Assembly: GCA_903871465.1 (NCBI GenBank)
Contig: CAIQHB010000013.1
Coordinates: 18,568-82,567, forward strand
Reading direction: 5' to 3'
DNA length: 64,000 nt
Origin: an uncultured Methanosarcinales archaeon
GTDB taxonomy: Archaea; Halobacteriota; Methanosarcinia; Methanotrichales; Methanotrichaceae
Shown here: positions 35,101 to 42,226 of the stretch, piece by piece
Position numbering within the stretch: position 1 is the stretch's first letter
How the letters are laid out: the number at the start of each line of letters is the position of its first letter
Position numbers and translations under genes: made by a program
The notes under the pieces: model-generated
The model's input: the letters and a program-made list of their open reading frames with translations, nothing else
Database searches by the model: none
What the model was told of the DNA's origin: nothing

Positions 35101-36009
35101 GTTCCCTGTATCGCCCTGTCCAAATTAAACCTGGCAATCATTCTCGGCCAAATGGGTCAATTGATCGAAGCGGATGAGCTATTTTGCGAGGCTATAAGTC
35201 TCCTGGAAGGTCTCGGTGCACTGCCCGACTTGTGCGAGGGTTATCTGGCGGCGGCTCTATTCAAGATTCGAGTGGGAAGATCTCTGGAGGGCAGGTTCTA
35301 TCTCTCCCAGGCCGAGACCCTGATATCTCGCACCGATTGCCAACCCCTGAAGATCCAGCTCTACAATATCCAGGGTGAACTATACCAGAGGGATGCTCTC
35401 TATGTCGAGGCACAAGGCTGCTTTGAGAAGGCTTTATCTTCGGCCCGGAGGCTTTCCAACCTCTACGAGGAGGCAAAAGCTATTGCCAATCTGGGGAGGC
35501 TGGCCATGGTCAAGACGGATTATGCGGAGGCTCTCGTCAAGCTGCAGAAAGCACTGGCTGATTTCGGCCGACTGGGTGCTTTGTTTGACGTCATCACCCT
35601 CTACAGCGATCTGACATTTCTCTTCCTGGCTCAGAAGGACTATGCGCGAGCTGAGGAGATGGCTGTCTTGCGGCAGCGCCAGGCGAGAATGCTGGGTTAT
35701 GTCGATCTCGGCATCAAAGCCCTAACCGATCTGGCAGAATGCGAGGCGCATACCGGTCGCGAGGGAGAAGCCATGGCAGACTATATTGATGCCTTGCGTA
35801 TGGCCTGGAATGAAGGGGATAAATTCCCCTCCACCACACTCCATCGTATCGCAGGAAAAGCCATTGATTTCCTGGAAACGACGGCTGCTCCCCAGTCTGA
35901 GGATGGGCATCAAGCCGGCATCTTGCGAGAGAAGCTAGAGAATGGGGACTATGAGGAGCTGTTAATGGATCTGTCTGGTAAATCGGATTGCTGCAAAAGA
36001 ATCTGTTAG
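32149..36009 (+). CDS. giant tetratricopeptide-repeat protein, 1286 aa
   Basis: Roughly 25-28 TPR units of about 40 residues fill nearly the whole protein, each with the pattern LGxxYxxxGxWxxAxxxYxxxLxxxxxxGD, for example DALDNLGDLYQMTGDLSRAE and LGLIYQRKGDLSLAQDYFQK. The repeats are close to the kinesin-light-chain/LGN-type TPR used for protein docking. There is no signal peptide, transmembrane segment or catalytic domain. The C-terminal 100 residues are less regular. It is therefore a large cytoplasmic scaffold. The gene has a strong ribosome site (GGGAGGTGG) and its own promoter region, and converges with the next gene with 4 bp overlap. Confidence 0.9.
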   Translation: MSADRIVTCLGSFAEILSDPGGYEPERLKSLSRNVPDIISSFIEAILASDEDIMQEKLVELADYATHINSFQAWFNLGFLAQRLFFHQAAIEYYEKSASLARVQGDDENVSRVLFRLGSLYGEEEDWNRACECYEKALLALKGCEKSSLMRPILGNLGSIYRLQGEYHQAASCYSRVLDVLDSDDRIGRADALDNLGDLYQMTGDLSRAEECYHKCLSERELAHDLNGTAKALAALSSIYQLTGNGKRAESCLEAARHHLDDLDDKAGSAGMQNRLGDMYFQEGRFREALDSYEKCTLALQESDPSLASQALCRMAQCFLEQGELIPAEDHLQRSIAIMEGLGDSCAMADALLLLAGVHRRQDLTEEALLCSRHCLEIKEQLKDRSGVVAALNYVGLIQIERQDFAMAEECYQRVAVLSMENGESLLEAEALSNLGSIHHLQGELETAMDYYGRALEIFDRLGNNQGSSQTQSNLGLIYQRKGDLSLAQDYFQKSIDVKEQLGDDQGAATTKLNLGLVLQIKGEWDLAKSNFEEASLAFEDLGDVRGVAAAQNNLGNLHSDRGDSLQAVLCYNLSLEANSAENDKHGIATTLGNLAGVYFRSGQMEKARETYRQSLEGFREAGDSRGEGRSLLGLARVMAEGGDLEEAMQHLRDCLLMEIERDDSHAMIEVLETLVNVSLRRGQWQEAEARYSQVLNALRFMGDSQAVATVLCSSGNLQADLGQWDDAMESYDECLTILERLGDTYGLSVARNNLGNICYRRGDWTRALQNYRHSLEGFEKVGDSQSEASVLSNVASLCYKRGEWSAALESYQRSLDIFEKLDDLAGEAQVFGNLGLFYHRRGERNLAMEHFQRGLEIQRRRADREGAAEMQASIDMIKAGRGDIPPTIDEYQKQLGELESAGDLSGRAEVLSALAGSYTDRCQWELALSTYKESLELFSKTGEIYNRAQVVFNMALVYKDKGDLVRAHAMFEEALNLFQNLDAVPCIALSKLNLAIILGQMGQLIEADELFCEAISLLEGLGALPDLCEGYLAAALFKIRVGRSLEGRFYLSQAETLISRTDCQPLKIQLYNIQGELYQRDALYVEAQGCFEKALSSARRLSNLYEEAKAIANLGRLAMVKTDYAEALVKLQKALADFGRLGALFDVITLYSDLTFLFLAQKDYARAEEMAVLRQRQARMLGYVDLGIKALTDLAECEAHTGREGEAMADYIDALRMAWNEGDKFPSTTLHRIAGKAIDFLETTAAPQSEDGHQAGILREKLENGDYEELLMDLSGKSDCCKRIC

Positions 36010-36662
36010 AGGCCGGACCCCATCATCGATGGCAGTAGGCTGAGCTGGAAATCGATCTCTGCCAGATCGTGCCTTATCTGCGGCTCCTGGAGAAGAAGAT
36101 CCAGTTCAGTTAGGCGGCCGATCACTTCACCAATCTGGGCATATTTATGCTCGCTCCTGGATCGAATCGGTGCATAGTAGATTTCTGCTCTGGCACAGTC
36201 TGCATCCACACCAAAGAAATCCTTGCCGAAGAAGCCCTTAAACTGCATGATGATGGGTTTGTAGACATTCCTTAAGGCCGGGATATAGAACTCTTCCAGC
36301 ATCATCTGCTGCATCCGATTCTTCGTATCTGCTACTCGAAGGCGGATATAACCCTGGCCATGGATATAGTTCCCGTAATGGATTCCGTATCTTATTCGTG
36401 AGCACAGATTTGTTTTCAAGCCGAAGATAAACTCGCAGGTATCATCCGTTTCTGTGGGGTCCAGGTTGAGGAAATATTTGATGGTTAGCATATACCCATT
36501 TTCGAAGACTATGAAGATGTGAGTCTCATCGTTTTGCGTGCCCATAACCCGGAACTCCACAACATTCCAACCAAAGAGCTTCTGGGCCTCTTCCTTTGTG
36601 AAACAGTACGATGCAAACTCGCGAACCTTTTCCAGGAGATCTCCCATGGTTTCCATTTGCAA
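36006..36662 (-). CDS. hypothetical protein, 218 aa
   Basis: A soluble mixed alpha/beta protein starting MQMETMGDLLEKVREFASYCFTKEEAQKLFGW, with several aromatic beta-rich stretches (HIFIVFENGYMLTIKYFLNLD, RIRYGIHYGNYIHGQGYIRLRV) and a helical C-terminus. No domain was recognised, and no signal peptide or membrane segment is seen. It converges on the TPR gene (4-bp overlap of stops). Function is unknown. Confidence 0.65.
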   Translation of the reverse strand: MQMETMGDLLEKVREFASYCFTKEEAQKLFGWNVVEFRVMGTQNDETHIFIVFENGYMLTIKYFLNLDPTETDDTCEFIFGLKTNLCSRIRYGIHYGNYIHGQGYIRLRVADTKNRMQQMMLEEFYIPALRNVYKPIIMQFKGFFGKDFFGVDADCARAEIYYAPIRSRSEHKYAQIGEVIGRLTELDLLLQEPQIRHDLAEIDFQLSLLPSMMGSGL

Positions 36663-36793
36663 AGGCTTTTCTCTCGAATCGGATAAACATTATGGTGGCA
36701 ACTCACCTCCGATGAATAAGCAGGGCCTGGACCGGCCGGGCTCCAAAGATCAAGATATTGGATTCATCATTTCAACCTCCGCCTGAGCATCAT

Positions 36794-37558
36794 TCATGTA
36801 GAGCATGCACACCATCTCTCCCATCCCATGAGGTAAGCAGTTCCCGCGATGGTGGTCCCATAGAACACCACCCTTTTCTTATGGCGCTTTGCATTCTCCA
36901 TAAGACCATTAATGGTACCGTTCGCAAGAGTGGATCCAGTCATCAAAATGAGCTGGCAACGCTCGAACATTTCCGACGAATCCATGCCGTCCAGCACCTT
37001 CACACCACAGTGCACTGATCCGGCCTCTGCCAGGTCCGAGACCATGACTCTCTCGGGACCCAGGGTTTGGACCAGGGCATCCAGAAGTGCAGGCTGCATG
37101 CCCACGAGCCCAACCATGCCGGAACCTTGCCCGGTTATCCACTCCGCCAGGGAGGCTGCGCATCTCTTGGGGCCGTCATCTTTGCAGTGCACCGTCTTCT
37201 CAATAAGACCAAGGTTCCGAAGCACGGCATTCATAGTTGAGATCAAGACGGCACGCCTGAAGCTCCCGCTTAGGGGCAGCTCCAGCACATCGCCTAAAGT
37301 CCCTTTAAAGCATCCTGAAACTGATGTAAACGCCTGACCTGCTGAACCTCTATAAACAGCCTGCATGAGAACCTCTTTCCCTCTCAGAAGCGGAAAGTCG
37401 TCTCTATCCAGCTCTCCTATGGCTTCTCGAGAGCTAAGTGGACTGCCCACAACTACCTCGTCGTTCAATTCATTGCGATCATTGCGTTCTTTACACCACA
37501 AATCCAATCTGACGACAAAGCGCCTCTTTGCCTCCTCCAATATGTCACATTCGTTCAT
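36794..37558 (-). CDS. DUF364-like putative heavy-metal-chelation protein
   Basis: The 254-aa protein ends in a Rossmann-like domain with MVGLVGMQPALLDALVQTLG, RVMVSDLAEAG and LILMTGSTLANGTINGLMENAKRHKKRVVFYGTTIAGTAYLMGW, the signature of DUF364, suggested to bind heavy metals. The N-terminal half (ELDRDDFPLLRGKEVLMQAVYRGSAGQAFT) matches the companion DUF4213-type domain. It lies downstream of a ModA-like molybdate/tungstate-binding protein on the same strand with a 72-base gap; DUF364 genes often accompany such transport genes, so a role in Mo or W handling is inferred. The metal is not proven. Confidence 0.75.
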   Translation of the reverse strand: MNECDILEEAKRRFVVRLDLWCKERNDRNELNDEVVVGSPLSSREAIGELDRDDFPLLRGKEVLMQAVYRGSAGQAFTSVSGCFKGTLGDVLELPLSGSFRRAVLISTMNAVLRNLGLIEKTVHCKDDGPKRCAASLAEWITGQGSGMVGLVGMQPALLDALVQTLGPERVMVSDLAEAGSVHCGVKVLDGMDSSEMFERCQLILMTGSTLANGTINGLMENAKRHKKRVVFYGTTIAGTAYLMGWERWCACST

Positions 37559-37630
37559 CCGTTATCGCCTACCAATGATAAATGCATCAAGCCTCCACAT
37601 ATGCTTCGCTGAATTGGAAACGTTAGCTAC

Positions 37631-38437
37631 TTACTCTATTGCCGTTACAGGGATGAATCCGTACTTTTTCAGGATAGCTTGACCCTTTGCAGACATCACG
37701 AGATCAATGAATTCCCGGGACTGCTGGGGATAATTGGATTGCTTCAGCACACCAATAGGAAAATCCCCTAATACGTTAAACCTGTCTGGAATGAATATCC
37801 TGGTGACTTTGCCCGCTATCTGAGGACTGACATCGGATATAAAAGCAAATCCTGCATCTGCTTCGCCTAAGGCGACCTTGGACATGATGAGGCTTACCGT
37901 CGTCTCCTCGGAGACGATGTTGGCCATGACCTTTTCCTTATACACAGGGCCATATTCCGAATCATTGGCGAGTTTATCCAGAACCTGGCGTGCATAATCT
38001 CCCGCAGGCAGCTCCTTTGTTCCTATGGAAATCTTGATGCCCGGCCTCGTCAAATCCATTAAGTTCGTAATATTTGCGGGATTGTCTTTGGGAACTATTA
38101 CTGCCACCTTATTTTTGGCAAAGATCCTTACCGTGTCGTTGTCGATATAACCTTCTGCCTTCAGGGCATTCATATGTTTGAGATTTGCAGACACCAGTAC
38201 ATCTGCATAGGCTCCCTGTTCAATCTGGGCACGGAGCGCCGGAAGGCCATCGAAGTTGAATCCGATGCGAAAGTTGCTTGTGTTCTTGTGTAATTGTTCA
38301 ATCTCATTGAAAGCGCCGGTAAGGCCAGCTCCGCAGAAGACGGTAAGCTCTTTCGGTTCTTCAGCACAGACACACAACATCGCAGTGGTCATTGCCAGAA
38401 CCAAACAAAGCATTACATATACAATTTTATTGCTCAT
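37631..38437 (-). CDS. molybdate/tungstate ABC transporter substrate-binding protein (ModA/WtpA-like)
   Basis: A signal peptide (MSNKIVYVMLCLVLAMTTAMLCVCA) precedes a periplasmic-binding-type fold. The start LTVFCGAGLTGAFNEIEQL, RIGFNFDGLPALRAQIEQGAYADVLVSA and NKVAVIVPKDNPANI are typical of ModA-like proteins. Oxyanion-binding Ser/Thr residues cannot be assigned exactly. In this window there is no permease (ModB) or ATPase (ModC), so it is an orphan component, or the rest of the transporter lies elsewhere. Molybdate or tungstate is needed for formylmethanofuran dehydrogenase. It is followed by the DUF364-like gene. Confidence 0.82.
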   Translation of the reverse strand: MSNKIVYVMLCLVLAMTTAMLCVCAEEPKELTVFCGAGLTGAFNEIEQLHKNTSNFRIGFNFDGLPALRAQIEQGAYADVLVSANLKHMNALKAEGYIDNDTVRIFAKNKVAVIVPKDNPANITNLMDLTRPGIKISIGTKELPAGDYARQVLDKLANDSEYGPVYKEKVMANIVSEETTVSLIMSKVALGEADAGFAFISDVSPQIAGKVTRIFIPDRFNVLGDFPIGVLKQSNYPQQSREFIDLVMSAKGQAILKKYGFIPVTAIE

Positions 38438-38550
38438 ATATTTACCTCCCGTAGCAATCGTGCATGAAGCGCAGGTTGTTATTATGCTTTTTGAGAAAAA
38501 TTAAGAGAATTTCGGCTAATAGAACCCACATCTTTGGGCATTGTCCCAGG

Positions 38551-38574
38551 CTGGCATAGTGGGAAGAATGCCAG
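38551..38574 (-). promoter_or_regulatory. hairpin in the leader of the ModA-like gene
   Basis: A perfect 7-bp inverted repeat CTGGCAT / ATGCCAG with a 10-base loop lies about 115 bases upstream of the ModA-like start. It may be a leader structure or an operator. Confidence 0.35.
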
Positions 38575-38616
38575 CGAGTTGCGCAGCTGCCGTCTGACTG
38601 CCTAAAAGAGAGAAAC

Positions 38617-38668
38617 GAGATTGATTGCATTGGGCCACGATGGCCGAAACGTGCCTGCCATCAATCTC
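38617..38668 (-). terminator. stem-loop after the secreted-protein gene, possible terminator
   Basis: A perfect 9-bp stem GAGATTGAT / ATCAATCTC encloses an inner GGCC / GGCC hairpin. On the minus strand it lies 29 bases after the stop of the 38697-39458 gene and is followed by a T-rich GTTTCTCTCTTTTAG. It can be a terminator for that gene, or part of a structured leader for the ModA-like gene. Confidence 0.5.
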
Positions 38669-38696
38669 ATATTTTCGTTTCGGTTATGTATCGCTT

Positions 38697-39458
38697 TTAA
38701 GATATTGCATGTACCGGCTTCGTTGACCCTGTTGCAGCCTGGGAAAAGACATCCACAACGACAACATTGCTGGGCTGATTGTTCACCACAAAGTACAGCG
38801 TATGTCTTCCCACCTTGTCGGCCTGGAAGTTCATAGTGTTGTAGCCCTGGTTGAACTGGTAAGTCTTGTACTGAGAGGCGCTCTTGTCGGTCTGAATCAT
38901 CTCATAGAAGCCTGCAGGCCCTCCAACCGGCGCGTTGGCTACCAGCTGCAGCCAGGTTCCCAGTGGAGTTACCACATACTGTGTCCAGTTGGTTGCTCCT
39001 TGAATCCAGAGGTCGTTGGTCTTGGACGGTACTATGGATTTATACTGGGAGTATGCCAACCCTACACCTGCTCCGTAGTACACGCTGGAAGGCGTTTTCT
39101 TCGTTATATCGAACTTGGTCGGATTGCTTATTATCCCACCAACGATCGGCGTACCTGTGGTTGTATAATACTGTGTGAAGGGCGAGAATGTAGTGTCCGG
39201 AACCGCTTGGTTATAGAAGGCTGTTTCGGAGCTGTACCAGGGGAAGTTCGGGACGGGCTCATTTAGCCAATGCAACATGCCAGCCAGCCCTTCATCATTT
39301 GTTCCGCTGGACACACCCATGTTGGGGCTGATATAATCGCCGCTAGATCCCATTGTGCCGCCGCTGGAACCTGTGCCCAGGGGGTCTGACTGCGCGCATG
39401 CCTGAAATGCCAGGCATACAAACACCGTCATGCAAAGTAAAATTTTGCTATATTTCAT
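38697..39458 (-). CDS. exported protein, 253 aa
   Basis: A signal peptide MKYSKILLCMTVFVCLAFQACA (an AC at its end could also be a lipobox) precedes a Ser/Gly-rich linker (TGSSGGTMGSSGDY) and a mature domain rich in Tyr, Trp, Asn and Gly. The C-terminal part shows beta strands (RHTLYFVVNNQPSNVVVVDVFS) like an Ig- or jelly-roll-type surface domain. It is probably on the cell surface or sheath. No enzymatic motif is visible. The gene is followed by a stem-loop and then the ModA-like gene on the same strand. Confidence 0.6.
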   Translation of the reverse strand: MKYSKILLCMTVFVCLAFQACAQSDPLGTGSSGGTMGSSGDYISPNMGVSSGTNDEGLAGMLHWLNEPVPNFPWYSSETAFYNQAVPDTTFSPFTQYYTTTGTPIVGGIISNPTKFDITKKTPSSVYYGAGVGLAYSQYKSIVPSKTNDLWIQGATNWTQYVVTPLGTWLQLVANAPVGGPAGFYEMIQTDKSASQYKTYQFNQGYNTMNFQADKVGRHTLYFVVNNQPSNVVVVDVFSQAATGSTKPVHAIS

Positions 39459-39725
39459 CTCATCACCAAATTATTGCTTTAGCCGTCTTCTCATACTCTC
39501 TAAATGTTTTCAAAGTTTTGCGGGGAGACCAAGAGAATGGCGAAAAGGATGCCAAAAGTCTCTTAGATGAAACTTTTGCCTCCTCCCCTTTATGATTCCA
39601 GACCTAGCAGGATGTCATTGAATAAATAGCTTTGGGAATCAAAATATTAAAGTGTCATATGTTATCTGCATATCAAATATAGTGCTGACTCAAAACAACA
39701 TTGAACCTATCCGATCTCCTGTGAG
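39459..39725. other. intergenic gap upstream of the cobamide genes
   Basis: No gene is visible. It holds the promoter of the exported-protein gene (minus strand) and the 3' end of cbiB. No cobalamin riboswitch-like structure was recognised in this gap. Confidence 0.3.
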
Positions 39726-40673
39726 TTAGAGTCCGCTGGATCCGGAGATCAGCGCCCAATAAAACAGTATCATTAACGCTGCCGCCAGGGTCAGGGCAAT
39801 GGCAGCTTGCATGAGCCGGAGGGCGCGGGGCACATCCAACGTATCCGGTTCCTTTCCGTTCACCAGGAGCACATAGTAGCCGGGCTTCTCCAGGCGAATT
39901 CCCAGAGCACCGGCACAGGCAGCCATGGGCCAACCAGAATTGGGGCTGGGCGTGGCGTTATGATATTGGAAGGCCGAACGCAAGGCCGCGCTCGCTCTCG
40001 CAGGCCGGGCCAGAGCAATCAGAATAATGCTCAGACGTGCCGGAATGAAGTTGGCCAGATCGTCGAGCCTGGCTCCGGCATATCCCAATTCCAATAATCC
40101 CCGGGTCTTGTAGCCGAGCATGGAATCCATGGTGCTGATGGCTTTGAAGGCCAGAGCCGCTTCCAGGCCCAGGCCAACTGGCGCGAAAGCCAGGTAGTAA
40201 AAGATGGGGGAGAGTATGGAGTCCACATAGTTCTCTGATAGCGACTCTATCACTGCAGATGCGGCCTGGGCGCGAGTGAGCGGAGCGGTGTCCCGTCCTA
40301 CCAGTGCAGGAAGCATCTTTTTGGCTTCATCGATGTCCTGATCTATCATCTTCCCGATATCGCATGAGACCTCCAAAAGACAACGAATCGCGAAGGTGGA
40401 CTTGAGGAGGTATGCACCGACCAATAGGGGTAGAAATGGAACCGGGCCTGCCGCATAGACCAGAAAGTGGCCAGCCAGAACGCTTGAAGAGATTACAGTC
40501 AGCGCCAGGGCAATGCCCTGCACCCGGCTCGGTCCGGCCCGGGCGCGCAGAAAGGCGATCAATTTGCCGATCCAGACCACAGGGTGGAGCTTTGCCGGCG
40601 GCTCGCCGAGGAGGATGTCGAAGGCTATGGCCAGCAGAAAAACCGTCAGGCTCTCCTGGATCATGGGAATCAC
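39726..40673 (-). CDS. cbiB: adenosylcobinamide-phosphate synthase
   Basis: This integral membrane protein (315 aa, about 4-6 hydrophobic segments) begins with the diagnostic FDILLGEPPAKLHPVVWIGKLI and has YVDSILSPIFYYLAFAPVGLG, TMDSMLGYKT and ASAALRSAFQYHNATPSPNSGWPMAACAGAL. It attaches the aminopropanol phosphate side chain to adenosylcobyric acid in cobamide synthesis. The preceding cysteine-rich gene overlaps it by 4 bp, and cobD overlaps that gene, so the three genes are co-translated. The corrinoid is needed by CdhD/CdhE and other methyltransferases. Confidence 0.93.
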   Translation of the reverse strand: MIPMIQESLTVFLLAIAFDILLGEPPAKLHPVVWIGKLIAFLRARAGPSRVQGIALALTVISSSVLAGHFLVYAAGPVPFLPLLVGAYLLKSTFAIRCLLEVSCDIGKMIDQDIDEAKKMLPALVGRDTAPLTRAQAASAVIESLSENYVDSILSPIFYYLAFAPVGLGLEAALAFKAISTMDSMLGYKTRGLLELGYAGARLDDLANFIPARLSIILIALARPARASAALRSAFQYHNATPSPNSGWPMAACAGALGIRLEKPGYYVLLVNGKEPDTLDVPRALRLMQAAIALTLAAALMILFYWALISGSSGL

Positions 40674-40912
40674 AGCAGCTCCTCCAGCGTCTTCCAGACC
40701 AGGGGGACGGATTGGCCTTCCATCAGAGCATCTACGATCATCTCAGCAACATTCGGGCGGTGAATGATAAGGCAATCCGCACAGCTCCAGGAGCCTTCCT
40801 TCTCTCTGCCGCCCGTTCTCTCATCCCGGCAGGGATAGAAGGGGCAGAAGCAGAGGGAACAGTCCTGTTCGGGAATGTGACAGGGAAAATTCTCGCAATT
40901 CAGTCTCTGCAT
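40670..40912 (-). CDS. cysteine-rich small-domain protein of cobamide operon
   Basis: The 80-aa protein has a dense set of cysteines: NCENFPCH, CSLCFCPFYPC and WSCADCLIIH. This resembles the 'cysteine-rich small domain' found next to archaeal cobamide genes. It probably binds metal and may assist cobalt or corrinoid handling. The start overlaps the end of cobD by 13 bases, and its stop overlaps cbiB by 4 bp. Confidence 0.8.
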   Translation of the reverse strand: MQRLNCENFPCHIPEQDCSLCFCPFYPCRDERTGGREKEGSWSCADCLIIHRPNVAEMIVDALMEGQSVPLVWKTLEELL

Positions 40913-41994
40913 GACAATTCCTGCCTCAAGGCGGCGATAAGCCGCTCGTTCTCGCTATGGCCTCTTACGGCAACCCGGATGAAGCTCTTTCCCAGGCCAA
41001 AGGACTGGCAGTCCCGCACCAGTATGCCCTGGGCCATAGTGCGCTCAGCCAGAACATCCGAGTCGATGCCCGAAGGAACAACATTCACCAGAATGAAGTT
41101 GACTTGGCTCGTCAGCGGCTCGAGGCCCAGGCTTTGCAGGGCAGGAATGAGATAATTCAGCTCTTCTCTTATGACAGTTCGGGATCTCTCCAGATGCTCC
41201 TCGCATCCCAGCAGGTATTCCGCAGCAGCTGCGGCTATAGAGCCGACGGACCAGGGAATTCTGGCCCGGTTCATGATCTTTGCCAGGGTTGGATTGGTCA
41301 CGCCGAAGCCCAGCCGCAGGCCCGGCACTCCGAAGGACTTGGTCAGGGACCTCATGACAAACAAGAAATCCCTTTTGGGTGCAAGATCGGCCACGCTCTG
41401 GTGGGGATCGGATAGCTCTATGAAGGCCTCGTCCACAAGCAGAAAGACTTCCGCTTCCTCGCATCTATCTGCCAGACTGATTACCTGATCACGGGAAAGG
41501 AGCCTTCCCGTGGGGTTGTTGGGGTTGCAGACAAAGAGCAATCTTGCCCGGGCCAGGTCTGAGTCGCGAAATACGGGCAGGCCAGATTGGTCTATTTGCA
41601 GCTTCTCAACCCGGGCCCCGGCAAGAAGAGATTGATTCTCATATTCGCCGAAGGTGGGAGTTGGTATCAGAGCCAGGCCGCCCTCTTCCAGCGCCGCCTC
41701 CGCGAAGAGCCTGATCAGCTCTGAGGAGCCGTTTCCGGGAACGATGCACTCCTTCTCCACACCCGTGAACCGGGCCGCTGCACGGCAAAAGCCTGAGTAG
41801 CTGTTGTCCGGGTAGTGGCCGATATGCTTCAGCTCTTCCAATACGAGCTTCTCCAGGGGGGGCGAACCCAGGGGATTAATGTTGGCGGAAAAGTCCAGCG
41901 GCTCTGCTCCCAAACGCTTTGCCGCTTCCTGCACTTTGCCTCCGTGCTTGCACACCTCGGCCAAGGCAAAGCTCTTCCGTACCCGGTTTATCAT
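40900..41994 (-). CDS. cobD: threonine-phosphate decarboxylase (class I aminotransferase fold)
   Basis: The PLP-dependent enzyme makes (R)-1-amino-2-propanol O-2-phosphate, the linker that CbiB attaches. It shows HGGKVQEAAKRLGAEPLDFSANINPLG near the N-terminus, GNGSSELIRLFAEA, FVCNPNNPTGRL, VDEAFIELSD and the PLP-lysine region RSLTKSFGVPGLRLGFG (Lys in SLTKSF). The open frame goes to 42120, but homology begins at the ATG at 41994 (MINRVRKSFALAE), so that start is used. It sits divergent from the CODH/ACS operon, with a 230-bp intergenic gap that holds both promoters. Confidence 0.9.
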   Translation of the reverse strand: MINRVRKSFALAEVCKHGGKVQEAAKRLGAEPLDFSANINPLGSPPLEKLVLEELKHIGHYPDNSYSGFCRAAARFTGVEKECIVPGNGSSELIRLFAEAALEEGGLALIPTPTFGEYENQSLLAGARVEKLQIDQSGLPVFRDSDLARARLLFVCNPNNPTGRLLSRDQVISLADRCEEAEVFLLVDEAFIELSDPHQSVADLAPKRDFLFVMRSLTKSFGVPGLRLGFGVTNPTLAKIMNRARIPWSVGSIAAAAAEYLLGCEEHLERSRTVIREELNYLIPALQSLGLEPLTSQVNFILVNVVPSGIDSDVLAERTMAQGILVRDCQSFGLGKSFIRVAVRGHSENERLIAALRQELSCRD

Positions 41995-42121
41995 AAACTG
42001 CTGTGGCCTTCTCTTGTGTTTGCATTTCAAACTTGTGGGCAGAAATCCTCCATTAACGATCGTGACCCGACAGGCAACTGCGCTCTGGTGATGGATATAT
42101 AAAATTACTACTATGAACATA

Positions 42122-42226
42122 AGACAGATTCTTAAAATTTTATATTAATTAGTATCCGAAAGTGTTTTATCTACTCTATGCGAACTCAAGCGGCGTATAT
42201 CAAAGGAAGAGGAGGCTAAGAACCCG
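42122..42226 (+). promoter_or_regulatory. CODH/ACS operon promoter and leader
   Basis: A TATA-like AAAATTTTATATTAATT (42135-42151) lies about 75-90 bases before cdhA. The ribosome site GAAGAGGAGG is at about 42206-42216. No known operator is obvious. The divergent cobD gene shares the region. Confidence 0.5.
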
